Below are positions 34,051 through 44,429 of a DNA stretch of 64,000 bases, piece after piece. The number at the start of each line of letters is the position of its first letter. The stretch's first letter is position 1. The translations under genes and the position numbers were made by a program. Under the pieces are notes generated by a model, which searched no databases, had not been told where the DNA came from, and saw nothing but the letters and a program-made list of their open reading frames with translations. Source of the DNA: Cannabis sativa (Eukaryota; Streptophyta; Magnoliopsida; Rosales; Cannabaceae); the NCBI RefSeq assembly GCF_029168945.1, contig NC_083604.1:5944812-6008811 (forward strand), written 5' to 3'.

Positions 34051-35381
34051 TGTTAGGATATTTTTAGTATTTAATTTAGGTTAATTTTAGCACATTTTTC
34101 GGTTTAATTTAAATTATGGTTGGAGCATTTTTACGCTTTTATCTTTTAGTTTTGCAGATTTAAAATAGATGAAGAGTTAGAAAATATCAGAAGAAAAAGG
34201 ATAAAATATCGAATGAAAATATCCTGGTGGAAAATATCAGAATCAAATTCGGATAAAGATAGAAACAAGTGGAAGTTGGGTGCAGAGATCAACACGGGTC
34301 GCGGCATGGTATTAGCATGCCACGGCCCGCCTACTTGGAAGAAGTCCACGGAAGCAATCTAATGGCCACACGGGCCGCGGCATGGATTTAGCATGCCGCG
34401 GCCCGCCTCTTTTTCAACAGAGAGAAATATCTGGAAAAGCTGGCGTGAGATTTTTCCAGATATTTCAAATCCGAATGGAATTTAAACAGTGCGGTTTTCC
34501 ACCTTTTGAGGGACCTGAATACCTATATAAAGAGCAGTAGAGAGTGGATTTAAGCAAGCAATCTCAGAGAGAAAAAGTGAGAGTTCAGATACAGAGTAGA
34601 GAGATCAGCTGCAATACTGGAGACATACTGCTCAGGGTTTTTCAGCATTCTTCTTTTCTTCTCTTCTTTATTTTTCATCTCTTTTCTATCAGTTAATATG
34701 TGTATTTGTGCTTCATTGAACATGAGTAACTAAACACTTTAATTAGGGTTAGATGGATATTGTTTGATATTGTTTATGGTTTTAATATGATTAGTTTTCC
34801 CCCTAGTTTCTATGCATTCTATTTTATTTGTGCTTAATTACTTTTAATTGTCTGGCCACCAATTAACTGTTTATGATTTTGATGCGAGATCTGAGAAGTG
34901 AGTGTCAAATATGCTATAGTAGAATAGAACTGAATTTCGATATAGGACGAGAGTACCTATATGGTTTAGATAGCTTATAGGGTTTCTGTGTTTAATGCCT
35001 GTTGCATGTTAAATTTATCACGAGAGTAGAAAGTTTGCATGTAATTGAGGTTTATATATCTGAGAAGACTATAAATTACCTTAGTAAACCTGCTATTGCA
35101 TTGGAATTGATATTAGGAAAATAATCACATTAGACCATATTCAATAGAAACAATTGAAATCGACACCCTAGTTTATTAACTATTAATTTTCTCGAATTGT
35201 TGCTTCCAACTATTTTTCTTATACTTCACTGTTTTTTTTTTCCTATCTTTTATTTAATCAAATAGAAGTAAAAGTTTAATTTCAAAGTACTTAACTACAC
35301 TCCCTGTGGGATCGACCTCACTCCTAGTGAGTCTACTACTTGAAACGATACGTACACTTGCGTGTGCTAAATATCGCAACA
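34051..35381 (+). repeat. 3' LTR of the Athila element
   Basis: 1331 bp. Differs from the 5' LTR by six substitutions that I could count and a two-base longer T run. Same hairpins and TATA box. Confidence 0.95.
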
Positions 35382-35386
35382 GATCC

Positions 35387-35690
35387 CAAACCCTAGACCC
35401 CAAACCCCGATCTAGATCCAAGACCGGCCCAGACCCAGACCCTGACTCAGACCTGGATCCCGACTCAAACCCGAACACCATATTCGGACCCCGACCCCAA
35501 ACTAGGAACTCAGACCTGGACCTGGACCTGGACCCCAGACCCAGACCCGAATCTAGACCTAGACCCCGGATCCCGACTTGAATCCCAGATCCCGACTCGG
35601 ACCCGAAGCCCATACTCGAACCCGACTAAACACTTTGGACCTAGCCCCGGGTTTGGGATCTGGATTTGGGTCTGGGTCCGAGGTAGGATG
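35387..35690. repeat. GC-rich minisatellite, right part
   Basis: Continuation of the array at 23283-23477: GACCCAGACCC, CTGGACCTGGACC and similar irregular units. Open frames through it (for example 35254-35613 on the minus strand) are products of the repeat, not genes. Confidence 0.75.
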
Positions 35691-35878
35691 GGTTAATATC
35701 GTGGTATGTTGTAAAATATTGAATTTTTTTAGTAAGAAAAACATCTAAAAATAATTTTGAAAAACTTGTGTCAAACACTATTGAATTTTTAAAATGACAA
35801 AAAACTTTTTTCTGTTCTCACTTTTAAAAATACAATTCTGAAAACTGAAAACTAAAAATATAGCCAAACAGCCTCTTA

Positions 35879-36299
35879 GTGGCTCGATGTTTCCTTTTTT
35901 TTTTTTAATTATTTTCTCTTAGATTCCTACATTTACAATCATACACCATTTTTTTTATTTAAAATTCATTTTCATCTTCTTCACTATTTTCATTCTTTTT
36001 TTTTTTAAAAAAAAAAAAAGAAAATGTGTATTTCCATTATTTATTTTCTTCTTCTGCATTATTTTTTTTAATTGTTAGTGACCATGTAAATCATTTATTT
36101 TCCTTTTATTACCAGTAGTTTTGAGAATCCCAGTTGAAGAACATGGCTATTTTGAGGAGTGTCGGTGACACTTGTTCACGTCACTCACTAGAAAGTGAAG
36201 ATTTTGAAGTTACAGGAGAAAGTGAGAGTAGATGGTGTTGTCAATGAAAAATTAAGATCTCAAGAAGAAACATCATGGATCACCGGTTGTTAATAAATG
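35879..36299. other. Non-coding flank between the MITE and TRIM-1
   Basis: AT-rich with T- and A-runs (36000-36020). An ATG at 36143 opens a 35-codon frame (MAILRSVGDTCSRHSLES) that resembles nothing I know. It may be a leader or first exon of the sequence into which TRIM-1 inserted. Confidence 0.3.
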
Positions 36300-36498
36300 T
36301 ATTGAGAATGCAACCAAAGTCCCACATTGGCTAGAAATGGGAAGAATTATGGGTATAAAAGGATGGACACTATTCCATTAGTATGAGGTGCCCAAAAATA
36401 AAATCGTGAGGGCTTAGGCCCAAAACAGACAATATCATACTAATTTGGGAGTCAAGGTGACGTAGCGGCCCGAAAAAGTGAAAGAACAGGGTCCAACA
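36300..36498 (+). repeat. 5' LTR of TRIM-1
   Basis: Contains AACCAAAGTCCCACATTGGC and ends AGGGTCCAACA. It matches the 3' LTR along its length with scattered differences. Confidence 0.88.
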
Positions 36499-36500
36499 AG

Positions 36501-36512
36501 TGGTATCAGAGC
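36501..36512 (+). promoter_or_regulatory. TRIM-1 primer-binding site
   Basis: TGGTATCAGAGC, complementary to the 3' end of initiator-Met tRNA, two bases after the LTR. Confidence 0.88.
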
Positions 36513-37473
36513 TAAAGGTTCAAGAGCGTTGGGATAATGGGCTCTATTTGCGATGTGTGAAAGAAACCCTCAATGTGATGACCTCGCGATTGAAGATCTA
36601 TATGGTGCCTTGTATCGAAAGTCTATCTGATATTGAGGTATTTAGGTGGCGTGTCCCGTTGATGATTACGGCGGTACAAGATGGAAATCAGTGTTAGGAC
36701 CTGTGTCAAAAGTCTTCCTGACAAAGGTGATGATCAGGCGGCGAGTTCCCTTTTTGATAGCGACGACATAAGATGATTTCTCTGGAGGGGAGGCCACAAG
36801 TATGTAGTCCTTTGTTTGAGGGGAGGATTGTTGGGAATGCAACCAAAGTCTAGGAGTGTTCATCCAATCCAATCCGCACTATTTTGCTCATAGTGCATCC
36901 AATCCGCACTAACTGTGAATTTCATTTTTTGGATCCAATCCAATCAGCACAATAGCTCAAATCTAATCCAATCCAATCCAATCTGCAAAAGTGTAGATTG
37001 GATATGTTATTTTGGATTGGTTACTTTTTAATATTTATGAAAAACATTTTTTTTCACATAACTAGCAACAAAATAAAACAAATTGTAATTATTTTATGTC
37101 TCCAAAAACACATTAAAATAAATAAAATAACAAATAACAAATTCAAAGGAAGAAAAAATAATTATATGTATAAAAAATATTTAATTTTATTTTAAATTGT
37201 ATGTAGAAAATAAATATATATAAGAATAAAATATACATTTGATCTATTAAGTTTTACAATATAATTGTAGTACATGTATTAGACTTCTAAAGTACTATTT
37301 TCTTTATATTAAAATGTTATTTACATATATATAATTTTTTAATTTTTTTTATAAATAAGTGTGGATTGGATTGGATCGGTTACTTTTACATGTCAATCAA
37401 CATCCAATCCGCACAAGTGCATATTTTGAATTTTCTAATCCAATCCGCACAATTGCGGATATCCACACTTTGC

Positions 37474-40076
37474 CACTACTACAAACCAAGCTTTTAGAGG
37501 CTCTTTTTTCAGCAAATATTAAAGAACCGACGTCATAGGGTTGGAATTTTTCAGAAGGGATTTTGACACCACCTAGGGCGTCGGTTTTTTAGAAATAACC
37601 GACGCCATAGGGTGTCCTCTATGGCGCTGCTATTTCTAAAAAAACCGACGCCTAAAGGGTTTATAACCCTAGCCCAGCCCATCATCTTCCTCATTCGACC
37701 AGCCAACCCAGAAACCCCCAAACCAGAGAACCCCAAACCCTCTCCGCCAACCACCACGAAAAACCACTCCCATTTCACCATTTTTTCACCATTTTAGCTC
37801 ATTTTTGTTTCTAAATCTTCTATTTTTCATACCTAAAACTATATACCTGAAAAGATCACATTTTTCCTCATTTTTTAGGGTAAACCGAAGGTGGAGGTAG
37901 TGGTGGTGGTGGTTATACCTCCGTCTACCGTTTTTAGTGGAGAAAACATTGTATTTCAACGTCTATTAAGGTATAAATCTAATTTCTACTAATTTTAGTA
38001 ATGTACATTGCTTTATTTTTTATTTTATAATTTTTTTTAGGGTTTTTCTATATTATTAAATATGTATTGTGTGTATATATTGTGAATGAGAAATGTATTG
38101 TGTGTGTATATATTGTGAATGAAAAATGTGATATAGGAGAGTATATATGTATGTACTTTGTGTTGTATTGAATATGTATTGTGTGTGTGTATATTGTGAA
38201 TGAGAAATGAGATAAATAGGAGAGTATTTTATATATTGTACATGTATATATTGAGTATTTTAAACTAATTAATAGTTTTGTTAAATATTGTGAATGAGAA
38301 TGAGATAAGAGAGTATTAAAATAAAAGTTTAGAAATTGTTTTCTAAAAAATTAGTTTAGAAACAAAAGTTTAAAAATTAACTCTATTTTGTATCAATTTT
38401 TTTCTATTTTCAATTTTATTCATGTGTTTTTTTTTTTAGTAGCTAGTAGATAGTTAATTACAACTACTTAGCAAGTTACTAATTTTCATTCTATTCATGT
38501 ATTTTTAACTAGTTAGTAATAAATAAACTAGTTAGTAACTAATTACTCATAAATTATATAACTAGTAAGTAGCTAAATAAAAAAAATTTGTAATTTTGTA
38601 GTATTTCTTGATGTTGTAGGTTATGAGGTCAATTTGCAAGGATCTAACTTATTTGGTATTGATCAGTTTCTAGTTAGCTCGAGGTATACACTCACTAAAT
38701 TTTATTATAAATTAATTATGAATGCTTAGTAGAGTTTGAATATCTTAAATATTCATCCGTAGTGAAGTAGGTTCTGTAATATATTGTAATGCGCCGGATT
38801 GATGGGTGAAATAATATGCATGTTAGATGAGTTTGAATATCTTCAATATTCATCCTTAGTGAAGTAGGTTCTGTGAATACATGTACTGCAGTCGAATGGG
38901 TGGTAAATTTTTATATTGCTAAATGTTGTTGTGATTATTTCATATTGTTTTGAATTGTGTTTTGTTGTTATTATAATAGGTTTGAATTTTTCGGAAACGT
39001 TCAATTATAGTCGTTATGCTGCCGAAATTTCAGTAAAATTAGGATAATATTTGATTTTAATTTCTCTTAAACTTGGTTGTTAGGATTTTATCGGAAGTGA
39101 CTTTATCGGAAGACAAGTACATAATTTTTGGTATAAGGTATGCTTTCTTTAACCTACTTTTATAAAAATATTTTTCATATATATTTAGATAATCTTTAAA
39201 TGCTTAGAGTAATTTTAGAATAATATTGATGTAATACATAGGATATATATTGTTGAGTGCTAAGGATAGATATAGTAAGCTATAAAAAAAATACAAAAAA
39301 AAGTCTATATTGGGATTTGAACTTGTGACCGAAAGGATAGATTGATAAGTTTTTACCAATATACCAAAATACAATAGAATTAATAAATACATTATAAACA
39401 TTGATTCTAATACATAAAATAAGAATTCTATTAGTTTATGTTAAGTAAAATAGCAAAATAAAATACAAAAAATACCCAAGTTCAAAAAAAAAAAAAAAAA
39501 AATAGCAATATCAAAAGTTATTAATGTTCAAAGTTTTCAAAAAATTTCATGCAAAGTTTAACCCTTTATCTACAAAAATACAATACACTACAAAAATGAT
39601 ACTAATATATTAAAAAAAATTATAAAAATATACTAATATACTACAAAAATACAAACACATAATATAAAATATTAATAAAAAGATTGCTAATATACAAACA
39701 CTTAGAGTGATGTAGATGTGTATTTATTCAACTTTTCAATTTAATTTGTATTTATGGTTATTATATATAATTTATACTTAATTTAATTATATTAATAATG
39801 AAATAATATATATATAAATTATGCTAAAATACAAAATTAGAAGCTGAAAAAAAAAACCATAGGAAGACCCTATGGCGTCGGTTATATGAAACAACCGACG
39901 CCATAGGACCCCTATGGCGTCGGTTATTATGAAATAACCGACGCCATAGGGGTCTTATGGCGTCGGTTGTTTTTAACCCTTTAGCGTCACCCGGAACAGT
40001 GTCGGTAGCGAATTTTACCAATACCGACGCTGAAAGCCCTTAAAAACTGCCTCTAAAGCCCAATTTTGTAGTAGTG
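37474..40076. mobile_element. Non-autonomous CACTA element inside hAT copy 2
   Basis: Terminal repeats CACTACTACAAA and TTTGTAGTAGTG, extending imperfectly through GCTTTTAGAGGC to about 28 bp. The three-base duplication TGC flanks it (37471-37473 and 40077-40079). 2603 bp. Subterminal copies of CCGACGCCATAGG in both orientations lie at 37520-37660 and 39865-39975, as expected for transposase-binding repeats. No transposase gene. The open frames inside are short. Confidence 0.92.
38040..38320 (+). repeat. Minisatellite inside the CACTA element
   Basis: Repeated phrases TGTGTATATATTGTGAATGA and ATATAGGAGAGTAT occur three to four times with small changes. A further direct repeat (TTGAATATCTTAAATATTC-type) lies at about 38735 and 38830. 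Confidence 0.6.
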
Positions 40077-40358
40077 TGCGGATTGGATTGGATCGCATCG
40101 TGCGGATTGGATTGGATTGGATCGGTTATTTTATGAACACGACTACCAAAGTCCCACATTGGCTAGGAATGGGAAGAATTATGGGTATATAAGGATAGAC
40201 ACTATGAGGCCTTTTGGGAAAGTGTCCAAAAACAAAACTGTGAGGGCTTAGTCCCAAAATGGACAATATCATACTAATTTGGAGTCAAGGTGAGGTAGCG
40301 GCCCGACAAGGTGAAAGAACGGGGTCCAACAAAATGAGATACCAAAAATTGAAGAAGA

Positions 40359-40430
40359 ATGAGTTCCGAGAGGTTGTACGAGACTCCGATTCCCGGCTTG
40401 GATGATTCGCCGCCGACTCCTTCGTTGGAG
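40359..40430 (+). other. Possible small first exon beside TRIM-1
   Basis: ATG-started run of 24 codons, MSSERLYETPIPGLDDSP then PTPSLE, followed by GTATTG as a possible donor. The composition looks coding and differs from the AT-rich surroundings, but I recognise no family. It might be the start of the broken DUF1985-like gene downstream. The phases do not agree, so this link is weak. Confidence 0.3.
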
Positions 40431-40942
40431 GTATTGTGTTCTTTTTTTTTCATTTTTTTTATTTTGTGGGTTGTTGTTTGGTAATTTTTTTAAAGAGTAT
40501 AAAAAGTTTCATTTTTATGAGTTTTTTATTAAGATTTATATTTGTCTGGTTACTGTTATGGTCTTCTCTTTTTCAGATTTTATTATATAAAGTTTCAAAA
40601 ATTTACATTTGATTAAAGATATATTGTCTACTGTTTTGTTAATACATTAATTTATGTTTATTATATGCTAAAATATTGTCATGGTATTTTTATAATAATG
40701 TTTTATGTATTAATTATAGAGTTTTTTTACGTAAAATTTTTATATATTTTTGTTTATTATGATTTTATATAATTTGCATGTTTGTTTATACTGTTTTTAT
40801 AAGATTTTTTCTGGTTATCGAAGCTACTCATGCAATTTAGTATATTATGTATTATTAATATTATTGTTATAATTGAGTATACTGTATTGTTTAATATATT
40901 TCTTTAAAAAAAAATAATAATTTGTTAAACCTTTTTATTTGT
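40431..40942. other. AT-rich, no gene
   Basis: T-rich sequence without recognisable motifs. It would be intron if the preceding exon is real. Confidence 0.45.
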
Positions 40943-40945
40943 TAA

Positions 40946-41438
40946 GGTGCCGTTTGGTAATACTTTTGTTTTTTAATTTTTTAATCACAAAATGAAAGTA
41001 AAACTTTTGTTTTTAAAAAAATTATTTTTGAAAAACAAAAATGCGTTCTGTGACCACTTTTGTTTTTCAATTTTAAAAACAGAAAACAAAAGTGTGTTTT
41101 GTAAAGTTCATTTTTATTTTTATTTTTTGATTTTATTTAAGTCGGGTCTAGGTCCGGGATCGGATTCGGGTTCAAGTCAAAAGCCGGGTTCAATGCCAGG
41201 GCCGTTGGGAGGGGATTTGAGTCCGGGTCTGGTCGTAATCCAAAAGATTGGTTAAGAAAAAAAAAACTGTTTAAAAAAATATTAAAAGTGATTTTTTTTA
41301 TTTTTAAAATTTTGATTTCTAATTATAAAATTGAAAAGTAAAAACAGTTTTATAGAACATGTTTTTGAAAAATATTTTCACTTTTCTACTTTTAAAAACA
41401 AAAAACTGATTAAAAAAGTGTTAGTACCAAACGGCACC
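40946..41438. mobile_element. Complete PIF/Harbinger-type MITE (493 bp)
   Basis: Perfect terminal repeats GGTGCCGTTTGGTA and TACCAAACGGCACC with TAA on both sides (40943-40945 and 41439-41441). TWA duplication and these ends are typical of Tourist-like MITEs. The centre holds a short GC-rich array (GGGTCTAGGTCCGGGATCGG-type, about 41140-41240) like that in the 23071-35875 MITE. Confidence 0.85.
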
Positions 41439-41441
41439 TAA

Positions 41442-42202
41442 ACGTTTTTGTTTTTGTCATTTATACATTTTCAAACATTTCAGCTTCTATTATTTACATG
41501 TTTGTTTATATATTTTTTTATGAACAGTTTTTCCTTTTAATCGAAGTTATGTATACATTTCAGTATATTTTGTATTAGTATTTTTTTTATACTTGAGTAT
41601 ATTGAATTATTTACTTATTTTTTTTAAAAAAAAAATTGTAATCTTTTGATTATGGTGTAATTGAGTGGATTAAGAATTCACTTTCGAAAGCTCAATTGTA
41701 AATATTGAAAGATACATGTGTTGGGCACTTGCTTAAGATATAATCATTTAATTTGCAATCACAGTTGTTACACAATATTTTCTTGAGAGAGGTTAAGTCA
41801 CTAAATTTGAACGAACCAAAAGTGGTTTCTCATAAGTACTACTTAAGCAGATTAGGTTGTTGTAATATATAAAACGCTTAAATAAAAAAAAAAAATTAAG
41901 CGGATTAGGTTCAGTCTTGTTGAGTTTAATTAAACTCCATTGGAGACAGCAATGTTTTTCGGTTTGTGAAAATTGAAAATAGAATGTATGAATTCATAGT
42001 GTATGTTATTCTGGTTCTTTTGGTGGTAGTTTTATTATAATATATATTATTTTGTTAAAATTTGTCCTAACTTTATTCTGTTTATTCTATACTTATTAAG
42101 AGTTTTTATTTTTAAGTTCTTTATTTTTTTTGATTTGTGTAAAGACAATCACTATTTTATTTTAATGTAATATCTCGAAACTTATTTGTTTATTATTTTA
42201 GT
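41442..42202. other. AT-rich, no gene recognised
   Basis: Poly-A and poly-T runs only. TTTATTATTTTAG at its end could be a splice acceptor for the next segment. Confidence 0.45.
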
Positions 42203-42611
42203 TTTGGGAATGGAAGGTATTTTGCAGATCAGGATGTGACTTTTAAAGACATTTCGGCTAGATTTCTTGGAAAGTTTAAAGATGATGTTGTTGCTGTCAA
42301 ATTTGCAAAGTTGTACCTCATATCTAATTTTCTTCTCAGCAATTGAATAGATAAATCTTGTTAGATGGAATGAGTGTGAGAATTTTCCACGAGATAAATT
42401 GGAATTTGATGTAACATTTAGGTCACTTCGAAATGGTGCTAAGGGAAAGAATTTAACAAATAGAATCTATAGCGTTGCCAAGAAGAGGAGATATACTGAG
42501 AACAAGATGTCCTATTATTTTTACATCTTGAAGGGTTGTCCTTTTGTTTTCAAAGTTTGGGTATATGAATATGTTAAGATGGAAAAACAAGGGCAGTCCC
42601 AAGTCTCATAA
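42203..42611 (+). pseudogene. Broken DUF1985-like coding segment
   Basis: The first block (42203-42346) reads FGNGRYFADQDVTFKDISAR and KFAKLYLISNFLLS. After a stop and frame change, the second block (42351-42611) reads RWNECENFPRDKLEFDVTF, RSLRNGAKGKN and YFYILKGCPFVFKVWVYEYV. The order (YLISNFLL, FP-x-D/W-KL-x-F, then a GCP-x-x-F-x-VWVYE block) resembles DUF1985, the N-terminal region of plant Ulp1-like protease genes that Mutator-like elements often carry. No cysteine-protease domain follows. No gene outside this fragment can be joined to it with confidence. Confidence 0.5.
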
Positions 42612-43204
42612 ACTCAATATAAAAAAAATAAATTAGAGAAATGCTAAGAGTAAGGAGCACTTATGGTGTTTAGTATTTTTGTGAGGTGTAATATTACTAT
42701 ATTGATGCAACTCAATATGAAGTTCAGCTTATTTTACTTTAATAAATATTATAAAAAATTGCTAATCAAGTATAAAGTGATACTTCATCATACTACTAAA
42801 TACTATGGATGTCTCATAACAATGTTTTATAAGTTACCTATGGTTTCCAATAGAATATTAATAAAGTACACTAGGATTATTGCGCTACAATACTACAAGA
42901 CCAATTCCTAGTTCCCAAAAATGACACCAAATTGGTTGCCTATATTATTTAGAGTAAATATAATTTTTCCCTTAACTATTACCATTGTTGTATTGTACTT
43001 TTGAATTTTTTTCGTTATTAAAAATTCTCATTTAACTATTATCCTTACTAAATTTTGGTCATTCTATTAAATTTTGTCCTATTTAAATTAACTAAATTTA
43101 AATTGTCCTATTTTTAATTTTGAACTGAATTTAATTTCATTATTATTTAGTATAAGTTTTTAAATTAAACAAGTCTGGAAAAAAATGGGATTTAGTAATT
43201 AATT
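42612..43204. other. AT-rich with a decayed MITE-like piece
   Basis: GAAATGCTAAGAGTAAGGAGCAC near 42634 resembles the left end of the 184-bp MITE family, but the rest has drifted. Nothing else recognised. Confidence 0.4.
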
Positions 43205-43740
43205 GGCATCTGTTGAAGATCTGTTCTTTCTCTGAATTTTTAATCTATGTTTCATCTCAACTTCCAACTGATAAGGTTGAACATTTTATTACACTTCTTT
43301 GGTGCATTTGGACGGAAAAGAATGCAGAAACTCATGCTAAAACTCCCAAGTCTGCCTCTCGAATTTTGGATTTTGCTGGCAATTACCTATCTGACTTCAG
43401 GCATGCTTAGACTAAGAGTTTATCTACCCATCAGTAAGACTCTGTTTGTTCAAGATCTCAGGTTCCTACTGCTGCAACTTCACAGCATACTTTGGTGCCT
43501 CCAACTAAGCCTAAATGGCTTGCTCCACCATCGGGTAGGCTTAAACTAAATACAGATGCTGCTGTCAATATTTTTTCCAGTGTGTATGGACTTGGTACTC
43601 TACTTCGTAACTCTAATGGTGATGTCATTGCTGCAATGGCTAAATCAATTAAAGGGTGTAAAACCTGAAGAAATGGAAGTGTTGGTTGTGGCTTGGAGTT
43701 TCAAATTGCTGGTGTCTCATCGTCTAACTGTTGATCAATA
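43205..43740 (+). pseudogene. LINE remnant with RNase H-like (RVT_3 type) domain
   Basis: Encodes KVEHFITLLWCIWTEKNAET, then after frame changes [18 protein letters not shown] and [20 protein letters not shown]. The Trp-x-x-Trp-x-x-x-Asn block followed by Pro-x-x-Gly-x-x-Lys-x-Asn-x-Asp-Ala-Ala and Gly-x-Gly-x-x-x-Arg-Asn is the normal order in plant LINE C-terminal RNase H-like domains. Stops and shifts show it is dead. The 5' part and any poly-A tail are missing. Confidence 0.65.
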
Positions 43741-44227
43741 CTAATTTATTATTGGTTGTTAATATATTAAAGTCTTCAGCTAAATATCTGTCAGCTTTTT
43801 ATACTATACTTAATGATGTTACTTTTTTGAAAAAGAAAATTAAAAAGTTGAATTTAATTTTTATTAAGTATTTAGCTTTCTTAAATATATACATATATAT
43901 TACTAAATTATTTTTATTAAGAATTACACATAAGACATTACTAGCTAAGGCCAAATCAGCATGTGTCAAGTCAACTTCCTGTTAACCATGTAAGATAAGG
44001 CTATTATCAACGCAAGTAATACAATATTACTATAGAAGACCCACATAAAAAACTAACCAATCAATATGTTTTTTTATTAAAAGAAATAAAAAATATTGGT
44101 TAGCGTTAGACAACAGCCACATTACAATAATAACTCACAATTTTTAATCTCTCTCATCCACCTCATCCCAATCCTAACCCCATACCTGACAAGAAACTCA
44201 AAAACCACCCCATTAAACTTGCTCTGA
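43741..44227. other. AT-rich, no gene
   Basis: Only small closed frames; no transposon ends recognised. Confidence 0.5.
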
Positions 44228-44236
44228 TAACTAAAA

Positions 44237-44420
44237 GAAATATGTTAAAGGAGACTAATGGTGATTAGCATCATTCTATGTATCAGTATCACTATTAGTC
44301 CAACTAAGTATTATTGGGTCCCATATAATTTAATATAATAGCTTTTAGAGAATACCGCTAGTCAATCACAATGCAACATATCGAGAAGGTGCTAAACACC
44401 ACTGGTACCTAATAACGCTC
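44237..44420. repeat. 184-bp Mutator-like MITE, copy B
   Basis: Left end GAAATATGTTAAAGGAGAC, right end GGTACCTAATAACGCTC. The nine-base duplication TAACTAAAA is at 44228-44236 and 44421-44429. Same length as copy A at 12627-12810 and the same internal wording (GGGTCCCATATAATTTAATA). Confidence 0.85.
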
Positions 44421-44429
44421 TAACTAAAA

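Larger units (their letters stand above)
23478..35381 (+). mobile_element. Athila-type Ty3/gypsy retrotransposon, full length, young
   Basis: 11,904 bp. LTRs of 1329 and 1331 bp run from TGTTAGGATATTT to ATATCGCAACA. The five-base target duplication GATCC is perfect (23473-23477 and 35382-35386). The primer site matches tRNA-Asp and a polypurine tract precedes the 3' LTR. gag, protease, RT, RNase H and integrase are in one frame, followed by a long 3' region with an env-like open frame, the layout of Athila elements. By eye the LTRs differ at six substitutions plus one two-base homopolymer length change, so insertion is recent on a plant time scale. Two in-frame stops break gag-pol, and an internal duplication breaks the env-like frame. 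Confidence 0.96.
23071..35875. mobile_element. PIF/Harbinger-like MITE, split by the Athila insertion
   Basis: Left end AGGGTTGTTTGGTT after TTA (23068-23070). Right end AGCCAAACAGCCTC before TTA (35876-35878). A three-base TTA duplication and these ends fit PIF/Harbinger MITEs and resemble the complete element at 40946-41438. The part outside the Athila is about 900 bp. Its interior (23283-23477 and 35387-35690) is a GC-rich minisatellite of irregular CCCAGACCC / CCCGGACCC-like units. Confidence 0.65.
36851..40145. mobile_element. hAT-like element (copy 2) inside the TRIM-1 3' LTR, itself interrupted
   Basis: Ends TAGGAGTGTTCAT and ATGAACACGACTA. The perfect eight-base duplication CCAAAGTC is at 36843-36850 and 40146-40153, diagnostic of hAT transposition. 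Without the CACTA insert it is about 690 bp. Like copy 1 at 18658-19380 it has arrays of AATCCAATCC near the left and GGATTGGATT near the right, and no coding capacity. Confidence 0.88.
36300..40331 (+). mobile_element. TRIM element (TRIM-1), its 3' LTR carrying nested insertions
   Basis: LTRs of about 199 bp (36300-36498) and 200 bp (36829-36850 plus 40146-40331) end GGTCCAACA. A primer site TGGTATCAGAGC follows the 5' LTR and a purine tract TTTGAGGGGAGGATT precedes the 3' LTR. The target duplication AAATG is at 36295-36299 and 40332-40336. Without the nested elements it is about 730 bp with a non-coding 330-bp interior, so it is a TRIM. The 5' LTR starts TATTGAG where the 3' LTR starts TGTTGGG, two G-to-A differences. 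Confidence 0.9.

Noticed and set aside
35254..35613. Minus-strand frame rich in Gly and Ser
   Set aside because: Product of the GACCC minisatellite plus the LTR end.
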